The notes beneath the pieces were generated by a model, which saw only the letters and a program-made list of their open reading frames with translations, did not search any database and had not been told where the DNA came from. Shown here piece after piece: positions 19,490 to 28,877 of a DNA stretch of 64,000 bases. The DNA comes from TA-21 sp035620895 (GTDB lineage Archaea > Thermoproteota > Nitrososphaeria > Nitrososphaerales > Nitrososphaeraceae). Both the position numbers and the translations under genes were made by a program. Each line of letters starts with the position of its first letter. The first letter of the stretch is position 1. The DNA lies in NCBI GenBank assembly GCA_035620895.1, contig DASPFY010000011.1:1-64000 (forward strand), read 5' to 3'.

Positions 19490-19888
19490 GTGGTTAGGAA
19501 ATTGCTAGTAGGCATTATAGATGATGAATCGGATATTGTTAACTTGTTCCGCGATGCTCTGAGCAAGATAGATGGCCTGTCAATATTCACGTTTACGGAT
19601 CCCATGGCAGCCCTTGAACATTTTAAGATTAACAAGGATGCTTATGCACTCCTAATCTCAGATTTAAGAATGCCTGGGATCAGTGGCATAGATTTAGTTT
19701 ACAAAATAAAAAAGAAGAATCCTTTAGTAAGAACGTTACTTATGACCGCATTTGAAGTAGATGATAAAGTATTCGAGGAATATGTAAATAATGATATAAT
19801 AGATGGTTTTATTCAAAAACCTGTAAAGTTGAGATATCTGCTTTCAGAAGTCCTTAAACAAGTAAATATTTACAAGAGAATAAAATAA
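19490..19888 (+). CDS. Stand-alone response regulator receiver domain
   Basis: A 132-residue CheY-like receiver with no output domain. The acidic pair D11/D12, phospho-acceptor D58 (in LISDLRMPG), the conserved T (LLMTAFE) and K (IQKPVK) are all present, so it should be phosphorylated by a histidine kinase. Translation starts at a GTG. No kinase or chemotaxis gene is adjacent; the next gene is a small winged-helix protein, which could be a partner. Single-domain regulators of this type are numerous in soil thaumarchaea. Confidence 0.88.
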   Translation: MVRKLLVGIIDDESDIVNLFRDALSKIDGLSIFTFTDPMAALEHFKINKDAYALLISDLRMPGISGIDLVYKIKKKNPLVRTLLMTAFEVDDKVFEEYVNNDIIDGFIQKPVKLRYLLSEVLKQVNIYKRIK

Positions 19889-20032
19889 ATCTCAATATAT
19901 ATCGGTTACCGGAATACATGTATCGACAAGTATATTTGTTTAATTTAACTTGCAAATTCCTTATCAAAACTCTCTTGCGGATAGTTCCTTGATGAAAAAT
20001 CTAATAAACGATCAATTTGTCAATAAGGTAAA

Positions 20033-20398
20033 TTGATGATAATTAACAATAATGAGCTTAAGCAAAATATTCTTACTGCATTAGCAGATAAGGAGATGTT
20101 AAAAATATTGAATCTTTCAATGTACAATTCCAAATCTGTCAATGACATTATCAGGGAAAGTGACATTAGCTATACCACTGTCTACAGAAAAATCAAATGG
20201 TTGTTGGATAAAGAATTACTTGTAGTAGATAAGATGAATTTATCGCCAGAGGGGAAAAAATTTACTACATTTCGCAGTGTTCTCAGAAGCATTGTTATCA
20301 GATACAAACAAAACGAAATTATTGTAGAAGCTGAAAAAAATGTTGATTTGATTGGAAAAATAGGGGGACATTTTTTTTCAATACATAATACAATCTAG
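20033..20398 (+). CDS. Winged helix-turn-helix transcriptional regulator
   Basis: A 121-residue protein (TTG 20033 or ATG 20036) whose first 75 residues form an ArsR/MarR-like winged helix: KEMLKILNLSM, SVNDIIRESDISYTTVYRKIKWLLDKELL, then a wing (VVDKMNLSPEGKKF). The C-terminal 45 residues are predicted helix plus strand with no known domain. Placed 144 bases after the receiver protein; co-regulation is possible but there is no overlap. No ligand-binding residues are evident. Confidence 0.75.
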   Translation: MMIINNNELKQNILTALADKEMLKILNLSMYNSKSVNDIIRESDISYTTVYRKIKWLLDKELLVVDKMNLSPEGKKFTTFRSVLRSIVIRYKQNEIIVEAEKNVDLIGKIGGHFFSIHNTI

Positions 20399-20402
20399 AT
20401 GA

Positions 20403-20720
20403 TTATTTCATTTCAATCATCAGTTTCCCGCTCCTTCTTGAATAGTAAAATCTGATCCAGAGCATTATTGAAAAGAATATCATAGCTACGGTATGCAGAA
20501 CAGCTCCTAAATCACCCACACCAAATATTGTAAAAATTTTTTCTTCCTGCAAAAATCTTATTATCTCTCCTACTATCCATATGAGAACGAATATAGACAT
20601 CTGGAATTGAAATTTTCGCAAACTTCTCGATCTTAGAGCGGACCAACTAAATACAGCTAGTGATATTACCAGTAGAAATATTGTACCCTTTTCCAAAAAT
20701 AGTAAAGCTGTTTCACTCAA
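20403..20720 (-). CDS. Small three-helix membrane protein (second of a pair)
   Basis: A 105-residue protein with three hydrophobic segments (about 8-26, 38-58, 72-90), separated by basic loops. It overlaps the end of the upstream gene by eight bases, so the two are translated together. Not a family I can name. The pair may form a small membrane complex or a sensor; this is inference from the overlap only. Confidence 0.62.
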   Translation of the reverse strand: MSETALLFLEKGTIFLLVISLAVFSWSALRSRSLRKFQFQMSIFVLIWIVGEIIRFLQEEKIFTIFGVGDLGAVLHTVAMIFFSIMLWIRFYYSRRSGKLMIEMK

Positions 20721-20997
20721 GAGACTTTACCTCTTGCTTTGACTTAATAATCAAATAGCTAAACCCAAAGAAAATTAAAATTATGACTGACAATGGTTCC
20801 AAAAGACCTTCTGAAATTAATTCCTGACCAAAGTACGAAGTCACGTGGTAAAGTGAATGAACTAGCGTAAATACAAGAAAGATTATTGCCAACTGTCGAA
20901 TAATTCCTCGCGATTTAATACTAAAATATGCTAAAACTATTGATCCTGCAAAAAAGGCAAGTCCGCTGATAAGATGTAGGTATGACTCGTCTATCAA
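20713..20997 (-). CDS. Small three-helix membrane protein (first of a pair)
   Basis: A 94-residue protein with three hydrophobic segments (about 8-26, 34-54, 65-83) and a charged tail (KSKQEVKSLE). The layout is similar to the next gene downstream, so the two may be diverged duplicates. No catalytic or binding motif seen; a histidine-rich loop (HSLYHVTS) lies between helices two and three. Function unknown. Confidence 0.62.
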   Translation of the reverse strand: MIDESYLHLISGLAFFAGSIVLAYFSIKSRGIIRQLAIIFLVFTLVHSLYHVTSYFGQELISEGLLEPLSVIILIFFGFSYLIIKSKQEVKSLE

Positions 20998-21329
20998 TTT
21001 TGTTATGTAGGTAAAAAATCCTTTATAATCATATCCTCTTTACTGATAAAAATTGATTTCTTCCACACTCTAAATAGATATCTTTCTTTCAGGCAGAATA
21101 AATATGAATCAGACTCTCTTAATCCTGTCTTACTATCATAAATATCGTTTCCCCGATACCAAAACATGATATAGCGGATCGAAAGGAAATTGTCTACTGT
21201 GAATCGGAGAAATAAGTAGTATCCTTTTTTGTGTCATAATCTTGCAATATATACGATAGTTTCAATGATGGATTTCAAATCTGAAATTTTAAAGAAAATT
21301 AATTAAGTATACATTGGGCAATAGGATTA
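20998..21329. other. Intergenic stretch without a recognised gene
   Basis: About 330 AT-rich bases between divergent genes. It must contain promoters for both sides; TTTAAAGAAAATTAATTAAG near 21289-21308 is a plausible AT-rich promoter element for the cupredoxin gene. No coding or RNA signal was recognised. Confidence 0.45.
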
Positions 21330-21794
21330 TTGAAATTTCGACTTCCCTATCCTATAATGATTACTTTCTTGATCGCTGGATTATTCTTACTTCTACCTGG
21401 AGGCATTAAACAAGGCGTGGGCCAGGATGACGACAATAATGACACTGCAACTTCAAATGGGAATTCACTGACAGGGAATAACACGATTGTTCTTAACCCA
21501 TCTGAAGTCAATGGGACATATAGATGGGTTAACAATTCTGGTGGAATTAATCCGACTTTAGATATTACAATGGGTAATGAATATCAAATCAAGATAAATA
21601 ATCCCACTGATGAAGAACATGAATTGATTATAGAAAATAATGAGAAGTCTAAAGTTGCATCTAGTGAGGAAATTCAGCCTGGAAAGAATACTGACTTTAA
21701 GTTAAAGGCAGATGAAACAGGTGAATTAAATTACTATTGTGAATATCATCCTGAGACAATGAAAGGGATTATTAAAATAATTGAACCTATGTAA
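21330..21794 (+). CDS. Secreted cupredoxin (blue copper) protein
   Basis: A 154-residue exported copper protein. Residues 1-31 are a signal peptide or anchor, followed by an acidic, Asn-rich linker and a cupredoxin domain (about 52-153). The type 1 copper ligands are clear: H97 (DEEHEL), C137, H140 and M144 (YYCEYHPETMKG). Such proteins are abundant in ammonia-oxidising archaea and are thought to carry electrons outside the membrane in place of cytochromes c; the specific partner here is unknown. The start is TTG at 21330. Next gene 64 bases downstream on the same strand. Confidence 0.9.
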   Translation: MKFRLPYPIMITFLIAGLFLLLPGGIKQGVGQDDDNNDTATSNGNSLTGNNTIVLNPSEVNGTYRWVNNSGGINPTLDITMGNEYQIKINNPTDEEHELIIENNEKSKVASSEEIQPGKNTDFKLKADETGELNYYCEYHPETMKGIIKIIEPM

Positions 21795-21858
21795 GAAATA
21801 GTACAATCTAATATTAAGGATTACAAATTCATATATTGGCGAGCCTTCAGTTTAAAGT

Positions 21859-22278
21859 ATGACTAATTTCCACACATCAAAAAAAATCAATGCCCCTGTT
21901 TCAGAAGTTTGGAAAGTCTTATCAGACATTGATAGAGAACCTGAATTCTGGCATGGAACTAAATCGATCAAAAACATTAGTAAATCAGATAATATAGTGG
22001 AACGAGAAGTAGTTATTGCTTTCAAGAATTCAGTATGTAAAGAAACAGTTACAATAGTGCCAATGAAGTCTATTACAACAGATATTACGGAAGGACCCTT
22101 AAAGGGTAAAAAAGTAGTTGTAATTAACCCTGACGGAGACAAGTCGAGTGTTGTTGATGTGGAGTGGGATATTCGACTGTCCGGTTTCATGGGTATTTTT
22201 TCAAAAATGGTCAAGAAACATATTCTCGAGGGTACTAACGATGCATTGAACAGAATCTCAAAGGTAGTAGAAAAATAA
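21859..22278 (+). CDS. SRPBCC (START/polyketide cyclase-like) superfamily protein
   Basis: A 139-residue single-domain protein. The opening INAPVSEVWKVLSDIDREPEFW and the final helix (ILEGTNDALNRISKVVE) are characteristic of the helix-grip fold that binds hydrophobic ligands. No catalytic residues can be named. It follows the cupredoxin by 64 bases; joint transcription is possible. Physiological ligand unknown. Confidence 0.82.
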   Translation: MTNFHTSKKINAPVSEVWKVLSDIDREPEFWHGTKSIKNISKSDNIVEREVVIAFKNSVCKETVTIVPMKSITTDITEGPLKGKKVVVINPDGDKSSVVDVEWDIRLSGFMGIFSKMVKKHILEGTNDALNRISKVVEK

Positions 22279-22457
22279 GCATTTCAATCTTCATGATACT
22301 GATTAACCTAAATGTTAAATTAACTTATTAATGTTGTAATATTGGAACATTGAAAAAGTTGGAAGATTCCAAGAGTACTATTAAGGACTCCGAATATAGA
22401 TTGAATTCTCTTCTTCTTGGCTTGCTTTATTTTAGAATATCGATAGAATATCTTGTC

Positions 22458-24221
22458 TTACTTTAGTGACTTTAGCAACGTATCAACTTTTAAAGTATTG
22501 ACAATATCAATTTTTTTTGCCCACGCCCTCCTTGCTTGACCTATTCCAAATAAAAGGTAAGCAAAATGGACAGGATGATGCGCATCAGAATTTATTGCCA
22601 GCTTGACCCCATTTTCAACTGCCATGCGGATATGTTCATCCCTCAAGTCTAACCTATTGTAATTGGAATTGATTTCTAGAACAGTTCTGGTCTCGCATGC
22701 AGTTTCGATTATTTTTTCTATGTCTATTGAATAACCTTCTCTTTTGTTTATTAATCTGCCTGTAGGGTGAAACAGTATGTCTACACTTGGGTTTTTTGCC
22801 GCCATGATGAGTCTCTCAGTTTGAATTTCCCTGGGCAATGAAAAATTTGAATGTATTGAAGCTCCTACTATATCTAGCTTGTCAAGAATATTGTTAGATA
22901 TGTCAAGGCTACCATCTTTAAGTATGTTGACTTCAGCAGAACTCAGAATCCTGAAATTAGTATCAGTATCAGCTGTTGAGTTTTCATTCACAGTATCATT
23001 TAATTGCTCAACGTTATTGATTTGATCTAATAGTTGAAGCTCGTCCAAACCATTTGCTAAACGAAGGCTCTTTGTGTGATCAGTAATGGCAATATACTCT
23101 AATCCAAATTTTCTTCTTGCGTGTACAGCCATTTCATATATTGACATTGTGCCATCTGTAATTTCACTATGCGTGTGAAGATCCCCCTTTAGATCGCCAT
23201 AGTCTATTAGTTCTAATCGAGCGTTTCTATGTTTAGAAAAGTACTCAATTTCACCACAATTTTCTCTGAGCTCAGGCGGGATATATTGAAGTTGGAGAGC
23301 TTCATAAATTTCATGTTCGTTGTTTCCCGCAATTTTTTTTCCTCCTTTGTTATACAGACCCCATTCATTAAGATGAAGATTCATTGAAGTTGCTAAATTG
23401 CGTAATGAAATATTGTGATCCTTGTTCCCAGTAAAATATTGAGAAGCGGATCCGAAACTTTCTTCAGGTACCACGAGCAAATCAACTCCTATTTCATTTC
23501 TGAGTTTTACAAACGCTTTTGCTCTTCCCTTGCCTTTGATTTCTACAACCTCAGGCATGTTGACAAAAAAGTCAATCACTTTTTCCGGTTCTTCCGTAGA
23601 GACTAAAATATCGATATCACCAACAGTTTCTCTCATCCTTCTGAAAGAACCTACGACAACACATCGAATTACGTTATCTTGTCTTGTTAACCTGATCTCT
23701 ATTTTTTTTATCAGTGGATATACATCTCCCAACAAGTATCTACGTTTATTTTGTTTTGACAACTGAATTGTTTTGAGTATGTTTTCTTCTTTAGTCTTTG
23801 AAAAACCCTTCAATTTTGAAATTTTTCCTTCTGATGCTGCTTTCTCTAACTCAGTGACGCTGGTGATCTTTAATTTCTCGTAAAGTATCTTCATAGTCCT
23901 GGGACCAAATCCCCTCAAATTGGAAAATTCAGATATCCTGATAGGTATCTTTCTCTTTAATTCTTCGTGATATGCAATTTTACTTGACTTGATAAATTCC
24001 TCTATTTTGGATGAAATAGCATTACCTACTGATGGTATTTTTCTAAGACCCTGGATACCGTCCTTAAGATAAATTTCCTCAATATTCGATGACAAATTTT
24101 CAATCACGTCGGCAGCTTTATCGTACGCTCTAACCTTGTAGATCGTATCTGGGTCTTTTTCTGAAATTTGGATTAGATACGAGATCTCGCGAAATATTTT
24201 AACAATTTCATTATTTTTCAT
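22458..24221 (-). CDS. polX: DNA polymerase X with PHP exonuclease domain
   Basis: Family X repair polymerase (587 residues). The N-terminal part (1-150) has the 8 kDa-like and helix-hairpin-helix regions (RKIPSVGNAISSKIEE, LRGFGPRTMKIL); residues about 165-310 form the nucleotidyltransferase with GSFRRMRETVGDIDIL, keeping the metal aspartates; the C-terminal part (about 345-575) is a PHP domain with DLHTHSEITDG, ITDHTKS, HSNF and NSDAHHP metal ligands, giving 3'-5' exonuclease or related phosphoesterase activity. This is the bacterial/archaeal PolX layout at normal length. Used in gap filling during base excision repair. Confidence 0.95.
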   Translation of the reverse strand: MKNNEIVKIFREISYLIQISEKDPDTIYKVRAYDKAADVIENLSSNIEEIYLKDGIQGLRKIPSVGNAISSKIEEFIKSSKIAYHEELKRKIPIRISEFSNLRGFGPRTMKILYEKLKITSVTELEKAASEGKISKLKGFSKTKEENILKTIQLSKQNKRRYLLGDVYPLIKKIEIRLTRQDNVIRCVVVGSFRRMRETVGDIDILVSTEEPEKVIDFFVNMPEVVEIKGKGRAKAFVKLRNEIGVDLLVVPEESFGSASQYFTGNKDHNISLRNLATSMNLHLNEWGLYNKGGKKIAGNNEHEIYEALQLQYIPPELRENCGEIEYFSKHRNARLELIDYGDLKGDLHTHSEITDGTMSIYEMAVHARRKFGLEYIAITDHTKSLRLANGLDELQLLDQINNVEQLNDTVNENSTADTDTNFRILSSAEVNILKDGSLDISNNILDKLDIVGASIHSNFSLPREIQTERLIMAAKNPSVDILFHPTGRLINKREGYSIDIEKIIETACETRTVLEINSNYNRLDLRDEHIRMAVENGVKLAINSDAHHPVHFAYLLFGIGQARRAWAKKIDIVNTLKVDTLLKSLK

Positions 24222-24463
24222 TTCATGATTTTAGATGCTTTATGTATAACTTGTGTAAATAATAAATATAATCCTAACAAACCCTGAAAGCTGATATTTC
24301 AAAAGTGATATAACATCACTTCAATGAAGCGCAAGGCGGCTCTATGAAGTTAAATTGGGGTTGTATTTAGTTCAGCCAAGAAATATGTTAATTTTGCCAA
24401 CTCAAACCTGACCAGAAGTGCCCAGAAGTTTTTCCACACAAGTTAAATTGCATAACATTATTA

Positions 24464-25357
24464 ATGTTTACCATGATTGAACTGGGATACGATTATCCAC
24501 TATATAGGCCACCGTCAGAGTCCAATTCAATTATTTTTCAGGTTACTTTGGGATGCTCATTTAACAAATGCTCATTTTGCAATATGTATAGGTCGAAAGG
24601 ATATTCTGAGAGACCATGGGAAGAAATTAAGAGTGAAATAGATATCGTCTCTAAATCATATCCTCACACCGAAAAAATTTTTCTAGCGGATGGGGACGCC
24701 CTAAATCTTCGTACAGAAAAATTGGTTCAAATATTGGATTATATTAGAGAAAAATTTCCAAATTTAAAGCGGATTTCTTCTTATGCAATGCCTAAAAATC
24801 TCCTTCAGAAGAGTTCCGATGATCTAACCCTGCTGAACAATAAGGGACTGAACATGTTGTATGTGGGGATAGAAACAGGCAATGATGTTCTCCTTAGGAA
24901 GATCACGAAAGGAGCTACTTCAAAAGGTATTATAGATGCATGCAATAGGGCTAAAAAAAGTGGTTTCATTATTTCATGTATGATTATTTTGGGTGTTGGT
25001 GGTAAAAAATATTCAAAAGATCATATGAAGGAAACAGCCAGGGTTGTAAGTGAAGTTTCACCAAATTTTCTAGCTGCTTTGACATTAATTCTTGAAGATG
25101 GAGTATACGATGAGTTTATGGAAAAATTTGGTGAACCATTTGAATCCTTAGATGATGCATTAATACTTAATGAGCTTGAATTGTTGTTAAGTAGCATTAG
25201 GCCTACGTCGACTATTATCTTTAGGGCTAATCACGCATCGAACGTTTATTCTATCGGTGGCAATTTGCCAGAAGACAAGGAAAAAATGATTTCATTAATA
25301 AGAAGCTTAAAGGAGCATCCAGAATTACTCAAACCAAAAGTTTTACGAAGATTTTAA
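24464..25357 (+). CDS. Radical SAM protein
   Basis: A 297-residue iron-sulphur enzyme using S-adenosylmethionine. The cluster cysteines are C31, C36 and C39 (GCSFNKCSFC), so the spacing is CX4CX2C rather than the common CX3CX2C. A GGE-like region (LADGDALN) and the later GIETGNDVLL segment agree with an Elp3/MiaB-type radical SAM barrel. The substrate cannot be predicted. The start is ATG 24464 (alternative ATG 24473). It is convergent with serS, ending 10 bases from it. Confidence 0.85.
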   Translation: MFTMIELGYDYPLYRPPSESNSIIFQVTLGCSFNKCSFCNMYRSKGYSERPWEEIKSEIDIVSKSYPHTEKIFLADGDALNLRTEKLVQILDYIREKFPNLKRISSYAMPKNLLQKSSDDLTLLNNKGLNMLYVGIETGNDVLLRKITKGATSKGIIDACNRAKKSGFIISCMIILGVGGKKYSKDHMKETARVVSEVSPNFLAALTLILEDGVYDEFMEKFGEPFESLDDALILNELELLLSSIRPTSTIIFRANHASNVYSIGGNLPEDKEKMISLIRSLKEHPELLKPKVLRRF

Positions 25358-25367
25358 GAAAATTTGA

Positions 25368-26633
25368 CTATTTGATCTCTTTGATATCTCCCATGTATTT
25401 CCTTAATACATTTGGGATTATTACCGTTCGATTATTTGTTTGATAATTCTCAAGTATTGCAACCATAGTGCGCTCAGTAGCGACAAGAGTACTATTCAGT
25501 GTATGCACCAGCCGAGTTTCTTCGTTGTTCCTTTCTCTATGACGTATGCCAAGTCGCCTGGACTGGAAGTCTATGCAATTAGAACATGATCCTATTTCTC
25601 TATACTTGTTTTGTCCAGGCATCCATGCCTCGATATCATAAGTTTTTGACGATACCTTACCTGTATCGGCACTACACAATAGTACCACTCTAAATGGAAT
25701 TTCCAAATTTTGATAAAATCTTTCTGTGACCTTCAACATTCTTTCATGCTCATCAAAGGAATTTGTAGAATCTGATATGACGAATTGTTCCACTTTTTCA
25801 AACTGATGAACTCTAAAAATTCCCTTCATGTCTTTACCATGCGCACCGGCCTCTTTCCTGAAACACGGACTAATACTCGCATACTTTAATGGAAGTTTTC
25901 TTGAATCCAAAATTTCATCCATGTGCAAAGAAGCCATTGCATGTTCCGATGTGCCAATCATATATAGATCTTCATTTTCAATTTTGTAAATAACGTCTTC
26001 AAAATCATCCATGATTATCGAGCCTTTAATTGCATCATTTTTTAGCATGAATGGTGGCTGCACCAATTGGTAACCATATCCTTCAAGAAAGTCTAGTGCA
26101 TAGTTTATCAAGGCTTGGTTCATCTTGACAAGTTCTTTTTTTAGGAAATAGAATCTAGCACCAGATATTTTTGCTGCACTTTCCAAATCGATCAAACCAA
26201 GGGAGGTTGCCAAATCGACGTGGTCTTTCTTGGATCCTGATTTAAGGTATTCATTGTAAGTCCTGATAACAATATTATCCTCCTCACTATCTCCAGTTGG
26301 GACTGACTCATCTAACATGTTAGGAATAGAGTAAATTAATTCAGAATATCTTTTTTCTATCATTTCCTTCTTGGATTCCACACTTCGCATAAGCTCTCCA
26401 ACATTTTTCATCTCACCAAGTTGCTTATCAATGCTTTCTTGTCTTTTTTTCTTATTTGCAATTGTCTGTGATAAAGTATTTTTTCTGTGTCTAAAATTCT
26501 GAGTTTCTATTATTAGTTCACGTCTTTTTCTATCAAGATCCAATAGTTCAGAAAGTGGATAATTAACTTTCCTTCTCTCTAACATGTCTTCTATGAGTCC
26601 AGGGTTTTCCTTGAGAATCTTGGGATCAATCAT
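25368..26633 (-). CDS. serS: Seryl-tRNA synthetase
   Basis: Class II aminoacyl-tRNA synthetase charging tRNA-Ser. The 421 residues have the N-terminal long antiparallel coiled-coil arm (about 25-105), class II motif 2 (CFRKEAGAHGKDMKGIFRVHQFEKVE) and motif 3 near LNSTLVATERTMVAILE. This is the common bacterial/archaeal type rather than the methanogen-specific form. Its ATG overlaps the end of pcc1 by eight bases, making it the last gene of the uS15/RecJ-like/Pcc1/SerS operon. Confidence 0.96.
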   Translation of the reverse strand: MIDPKILKENPGLIEDMLERRKVNYPLSELLDLDRKRRELIIETQNFRHRKNTLSQTIANKKKRQESIDKQLGEMKNVGELMRSVESKKEMIEKRYSELIYSIPNMLDESVPTGDSEEDNIVIRTYNEYLKSGSKKDHVDLATSLGLIDLESAAKISGARFYFLKKELVKMNQALINYALDFLEGYGYQLVQPPFMLKNDAIKGSIIMDDFEDVIYKIENEDLYMIGTSEHAMASLHMDEILDSRKLPLKYASISPCFRKEAGAHGKDMKGIFRVHQFEKVEQFVISDSTNSFDEHERMLKVTERFYQNLEIPFRVVLLCSADTGKVSSKTYDIEAWMPGQNKYREIGSCSNCIDFQSRRLGIRHRERNNEETRLVHTLNSTLVATERTMVAILENYQTNNRTVIIPNVLRKYMGDIKEIK

Positions 26634-26880
26634 TAGATGTCACTGTCCTTGATAACGATATGTGTTCTAGTAATTCATCTATTGTACTAAGGAAAGTACC
26701 TGTACCATTTTCACATTGGATGTCAATTATCAAATACTTGTCTTCAGATCTGATATCGATCTTTAATCCTTTAGGGATATGAACATTGTCTGGTGTTAAT
26801 ACACTAATCATTGTATCTATTTCCCTTTTACTATCAAATTCTATTTTCATACTAGACTTGATATTAAACCCTTCTTTCAT
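26626..26880 (-). CDS. pcc1: KEOPS complex subunit Pcc1
   Basis: Small dimerising subunit of KEOPS, which makes t6A37 on tRNAs reading ANN codons. The 84 residues fit the family: a beta-strand start (KIEFDSKREIDTMISVLTPDN) and a closing helix (FLSTIDELLEHISLSRTV). The gene overlaps both neighbours by a few bases: the RecJ-like gene upstream and serS downstream. Being beside uS15, RecJ-like and serS is consistent with a translation-related operon. Confidence 0.85.
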   Translation of the reverse strand: MKEGFNIKSSMKIEFDSKREIDTMISVLTPDNVHIPKGLKIDIRSEDKYLIIDIQCENGTGTFLSTIDELLEHISLSRTVTSND

Positions 26881-28301
26881 TTCGAAATCTTTTTGATTTG
26901 TTTTAAAATAATAGACATCATTGAATTCTCTTGCGCCGGGGGAATAATAATATGTGCATCAACATTGTTAAATGTCACCGAAATACCGTCAACTGAATCT
27001 AATAATTCCTTTGACATTTGTTCCACATCAATACTTCCCTTTAGTAGAGAACTAAAGAAATATTTAGAATAGTTTTCATCAATCGCTGTTTTCATGATTA
27101 TCACTTTATTCATGAATTGATAATGGGAACTCAATAGCCTAGACAAGTACCCAACATAGTCTGGTTCAATGATGCCATCAGCGTTAATGAATAGACAACG
27201 GCCCATGTCAGAAATCCTCCATTTTTCTCTGAGTATTTTTGATATTAATTTTTGGGAACTCTTGTTGAATTGTTGCACGTCCCTTTCAGCTTCATCGAGG
27301 GAATCTGATCTTTCGCCCAAGCAGATACTTAGACCCAATCCAGTTTTACTTCCGAGAGCACAAGAGTTTAATAACTCTGAAAATCTACGAGCGTCGTATA
27401 GATGACTACCATATTCTTCGGTTGGAAGTACATAGGTATAGCCTATCAGAATATTTTCTAAATTATCAATGTTAGATTCAATTTGAGAACCTAGATGATT
27501 CTTGATAGTTTCTAATATGAGAAACTTTTCTTCTTGATTAATGTCATGGATTGTCTTTAATCTTCCATCCTTTTTCAAATTAAAATTCGCTTTCTTTAGG
27601 AGTTCAAGACACTTCTCGCTATTAGATGTTAGTCCATATAAATATGGAATGTACGTGTTCGCAATAGATTCATGAATCGGCAGGAATTCATTAAAAGATA
27701 AGAGTAGATCAATATCTGTCTGAATTAATCCGTTTTTTTTAGAATCTTCTAATATCTCATTATTAAGACCAACAAGAGATCTTTTGTCACCAACATCCTG
27801 ATATTCTCCCAGCGCAGAAACGATTGAAAGAGGCGATAGATCTACAAATTTTTTATCTAGATTTCTTGCTAACAGATAGGAAATACCGCCTGATGTAATT
27901 TCTTTATTTCCATCAATATCATATTTCCATGGATTTAGAATGGCGTTATTATCATCTGTAGCTATTTCAGCAAAATTAATTTTCTTATGATCTAATATAA
28001 TCCAGTCACTCGAAAAAAGCTTGATAAAAAGCTCTGATAACCCAGTGCCAATGTCCGTAAATAAATAAAATTCATGATCTTCATTCTTTAAATCAGCAAA
28101 GGTATCTCCGTAGAATCCACTCAAAAAACGGGCAGTTGCCTTTCCACCCAGTTTCCAGATAGCTTTGATTAACAGACTTGCAGAAATAATTCCATCACAA
28201 GATGAATTCGATACTATTAAGATATCCTTTCTATCGTCAATTAGATTTTTTACCTTCTCACCAACCGAGTTTATATTCTCATAAAATTCGGTATAACCCA
28301 T
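26877..28301 (-). CDS. DHH-family RecJ/Cdc45-like protein with degenerate active site
   Basis: Archaeal RecJ/GAN homologue (474 residues), a family that binds GINS at replication forks as the counterpart of eukaryotic Cdc45. The N-terminal domain has the DHH-family layout: motif I reads VSNSSCDGIISA where active members have H-x-D-x-D-G, motif II FTDIGTG, and motif III LDHKK where active members have DHH. The first aspartate of motif I and one motif III histidine are therefore replaced, suggesting weak or absent nuclease activity and a structural Cdc45-like role. The C-terminal half includes a DHHA1-like region with GLGLSICLGERS. It follows uS15, its usual archaeal neighbour. Confidence 0.85.
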   Translation of the reverse strand: MGYTEFYENINSVGEKVKNLIDDRKDILIVSNSSCDGIISASLLIKAIWKLGGKATARFLSGFYGDTFADLKNEDHEFYLFTDIGTGLSELFIKLFSSDWIILDHKKINFAEIATDDNNAILNPWKYDIDGNKEITSGGISYLLARNLDKKFVDLSPLSIVSALGEYQDVGDKRSLVGLNNEILEDSKKNGLIQTDIDLLLSFNEFLPIHESIANTYIPYLYGLTSNSEKCLELLKKANFNLKKDGRLKTIHDINQEEKFLILETIKNHLGSQIESNIDNLENILIGYTYVLPTEEYGSHLYDARRFSELLNSCALGSKTGLGLSICLGERSDSLDEAERDVQQFNKSSQKLISKILREKWRISDMGRCLFINADGIIEPDYVGYLSRLLSSHYQFMNKVIIMKTAIDENYSKYFFSSLLKGSIDVEQMSKELLDSVDGISVTFNNVDAHIIIPPAQENSMMSIILKQIKKISK

Positions 28302-28309
28302 TTAATTCA

Positions 28310-28756
28310 TTATTCAAGTCGAGCTATTACCGCGGCATATTTCCAATTTTGTGAGATTTTTCCTTTCTTCTTGTAATATCTTGATAGTCTATGAATTTTT
28401 GCTTCTATCAATTCAAGTGATCGGATATTCCTTTTGTCAGTATTATGTACTTTGAGATGTTTCTGCAAGGCCAATGCCTTTTGAACAAGTTGGTTGAGGT
28501 CTTCGGGCATATCTGGTGTAGAATTATTTTCTTCAAGCAGCTGATTTATTCCCTTTCCCAATATTGGTTTTATTAAGGGAACTCCGTATTGGTCTCTCAT
28601 TCTAATCCCAATTTCACTTGGGCTGAGCCCATCTTTCGAAAGTTGAACAATAATAGTAGATAATTCTGACTTTTGATTTATCCAAGATGGAGCATTGTAA
28701 GAAATAGGCCGTGTTGAATGGGACTTCCCATGGGTGTGAGCGTGAATTCGAGCCAT
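28310..28756 (-). CDS. rps15: Ribosomal protein uS15
   Basis: Small-subunit ribosomal protein of the longer archaeal/eukaryotic form (148 residues). It has the archaeal N-terminal extension (MARIHAHTHGKSHSTRP), the SPSEIG segment, and the core helices ending in HRLSRYYKKKGKI and WKYAAVIARLE. It leads the operon with the RecJ-like protein (eight-base gap), Pcc1 and SerS. Confidence 0.96.
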   Translation of the reverse strand: MARIHAHTHGKSHSTRPISYNAPSWINQKSELSTIIVQLSKDGLSPSEIGIRMRDQYGVPLIKPILGKGINQLLEENNSTPDMPEDLNQLVQKALALQKHLKVHNTDKRNIRSLELIEAKIHRLSRYYKKKGKISQNWKYAAVIARLE

Positions 28757-28877
28757 TTAAGTAGGAATCAATAACGAGCATCTTAAATGTTACTTATGAA
28801 GTGTTAACTAGAAATTCCTAATTCTAAGATTAAAAACATCGCAAAATTTACGAGAAATTTTTTTAACACCAATAAGG

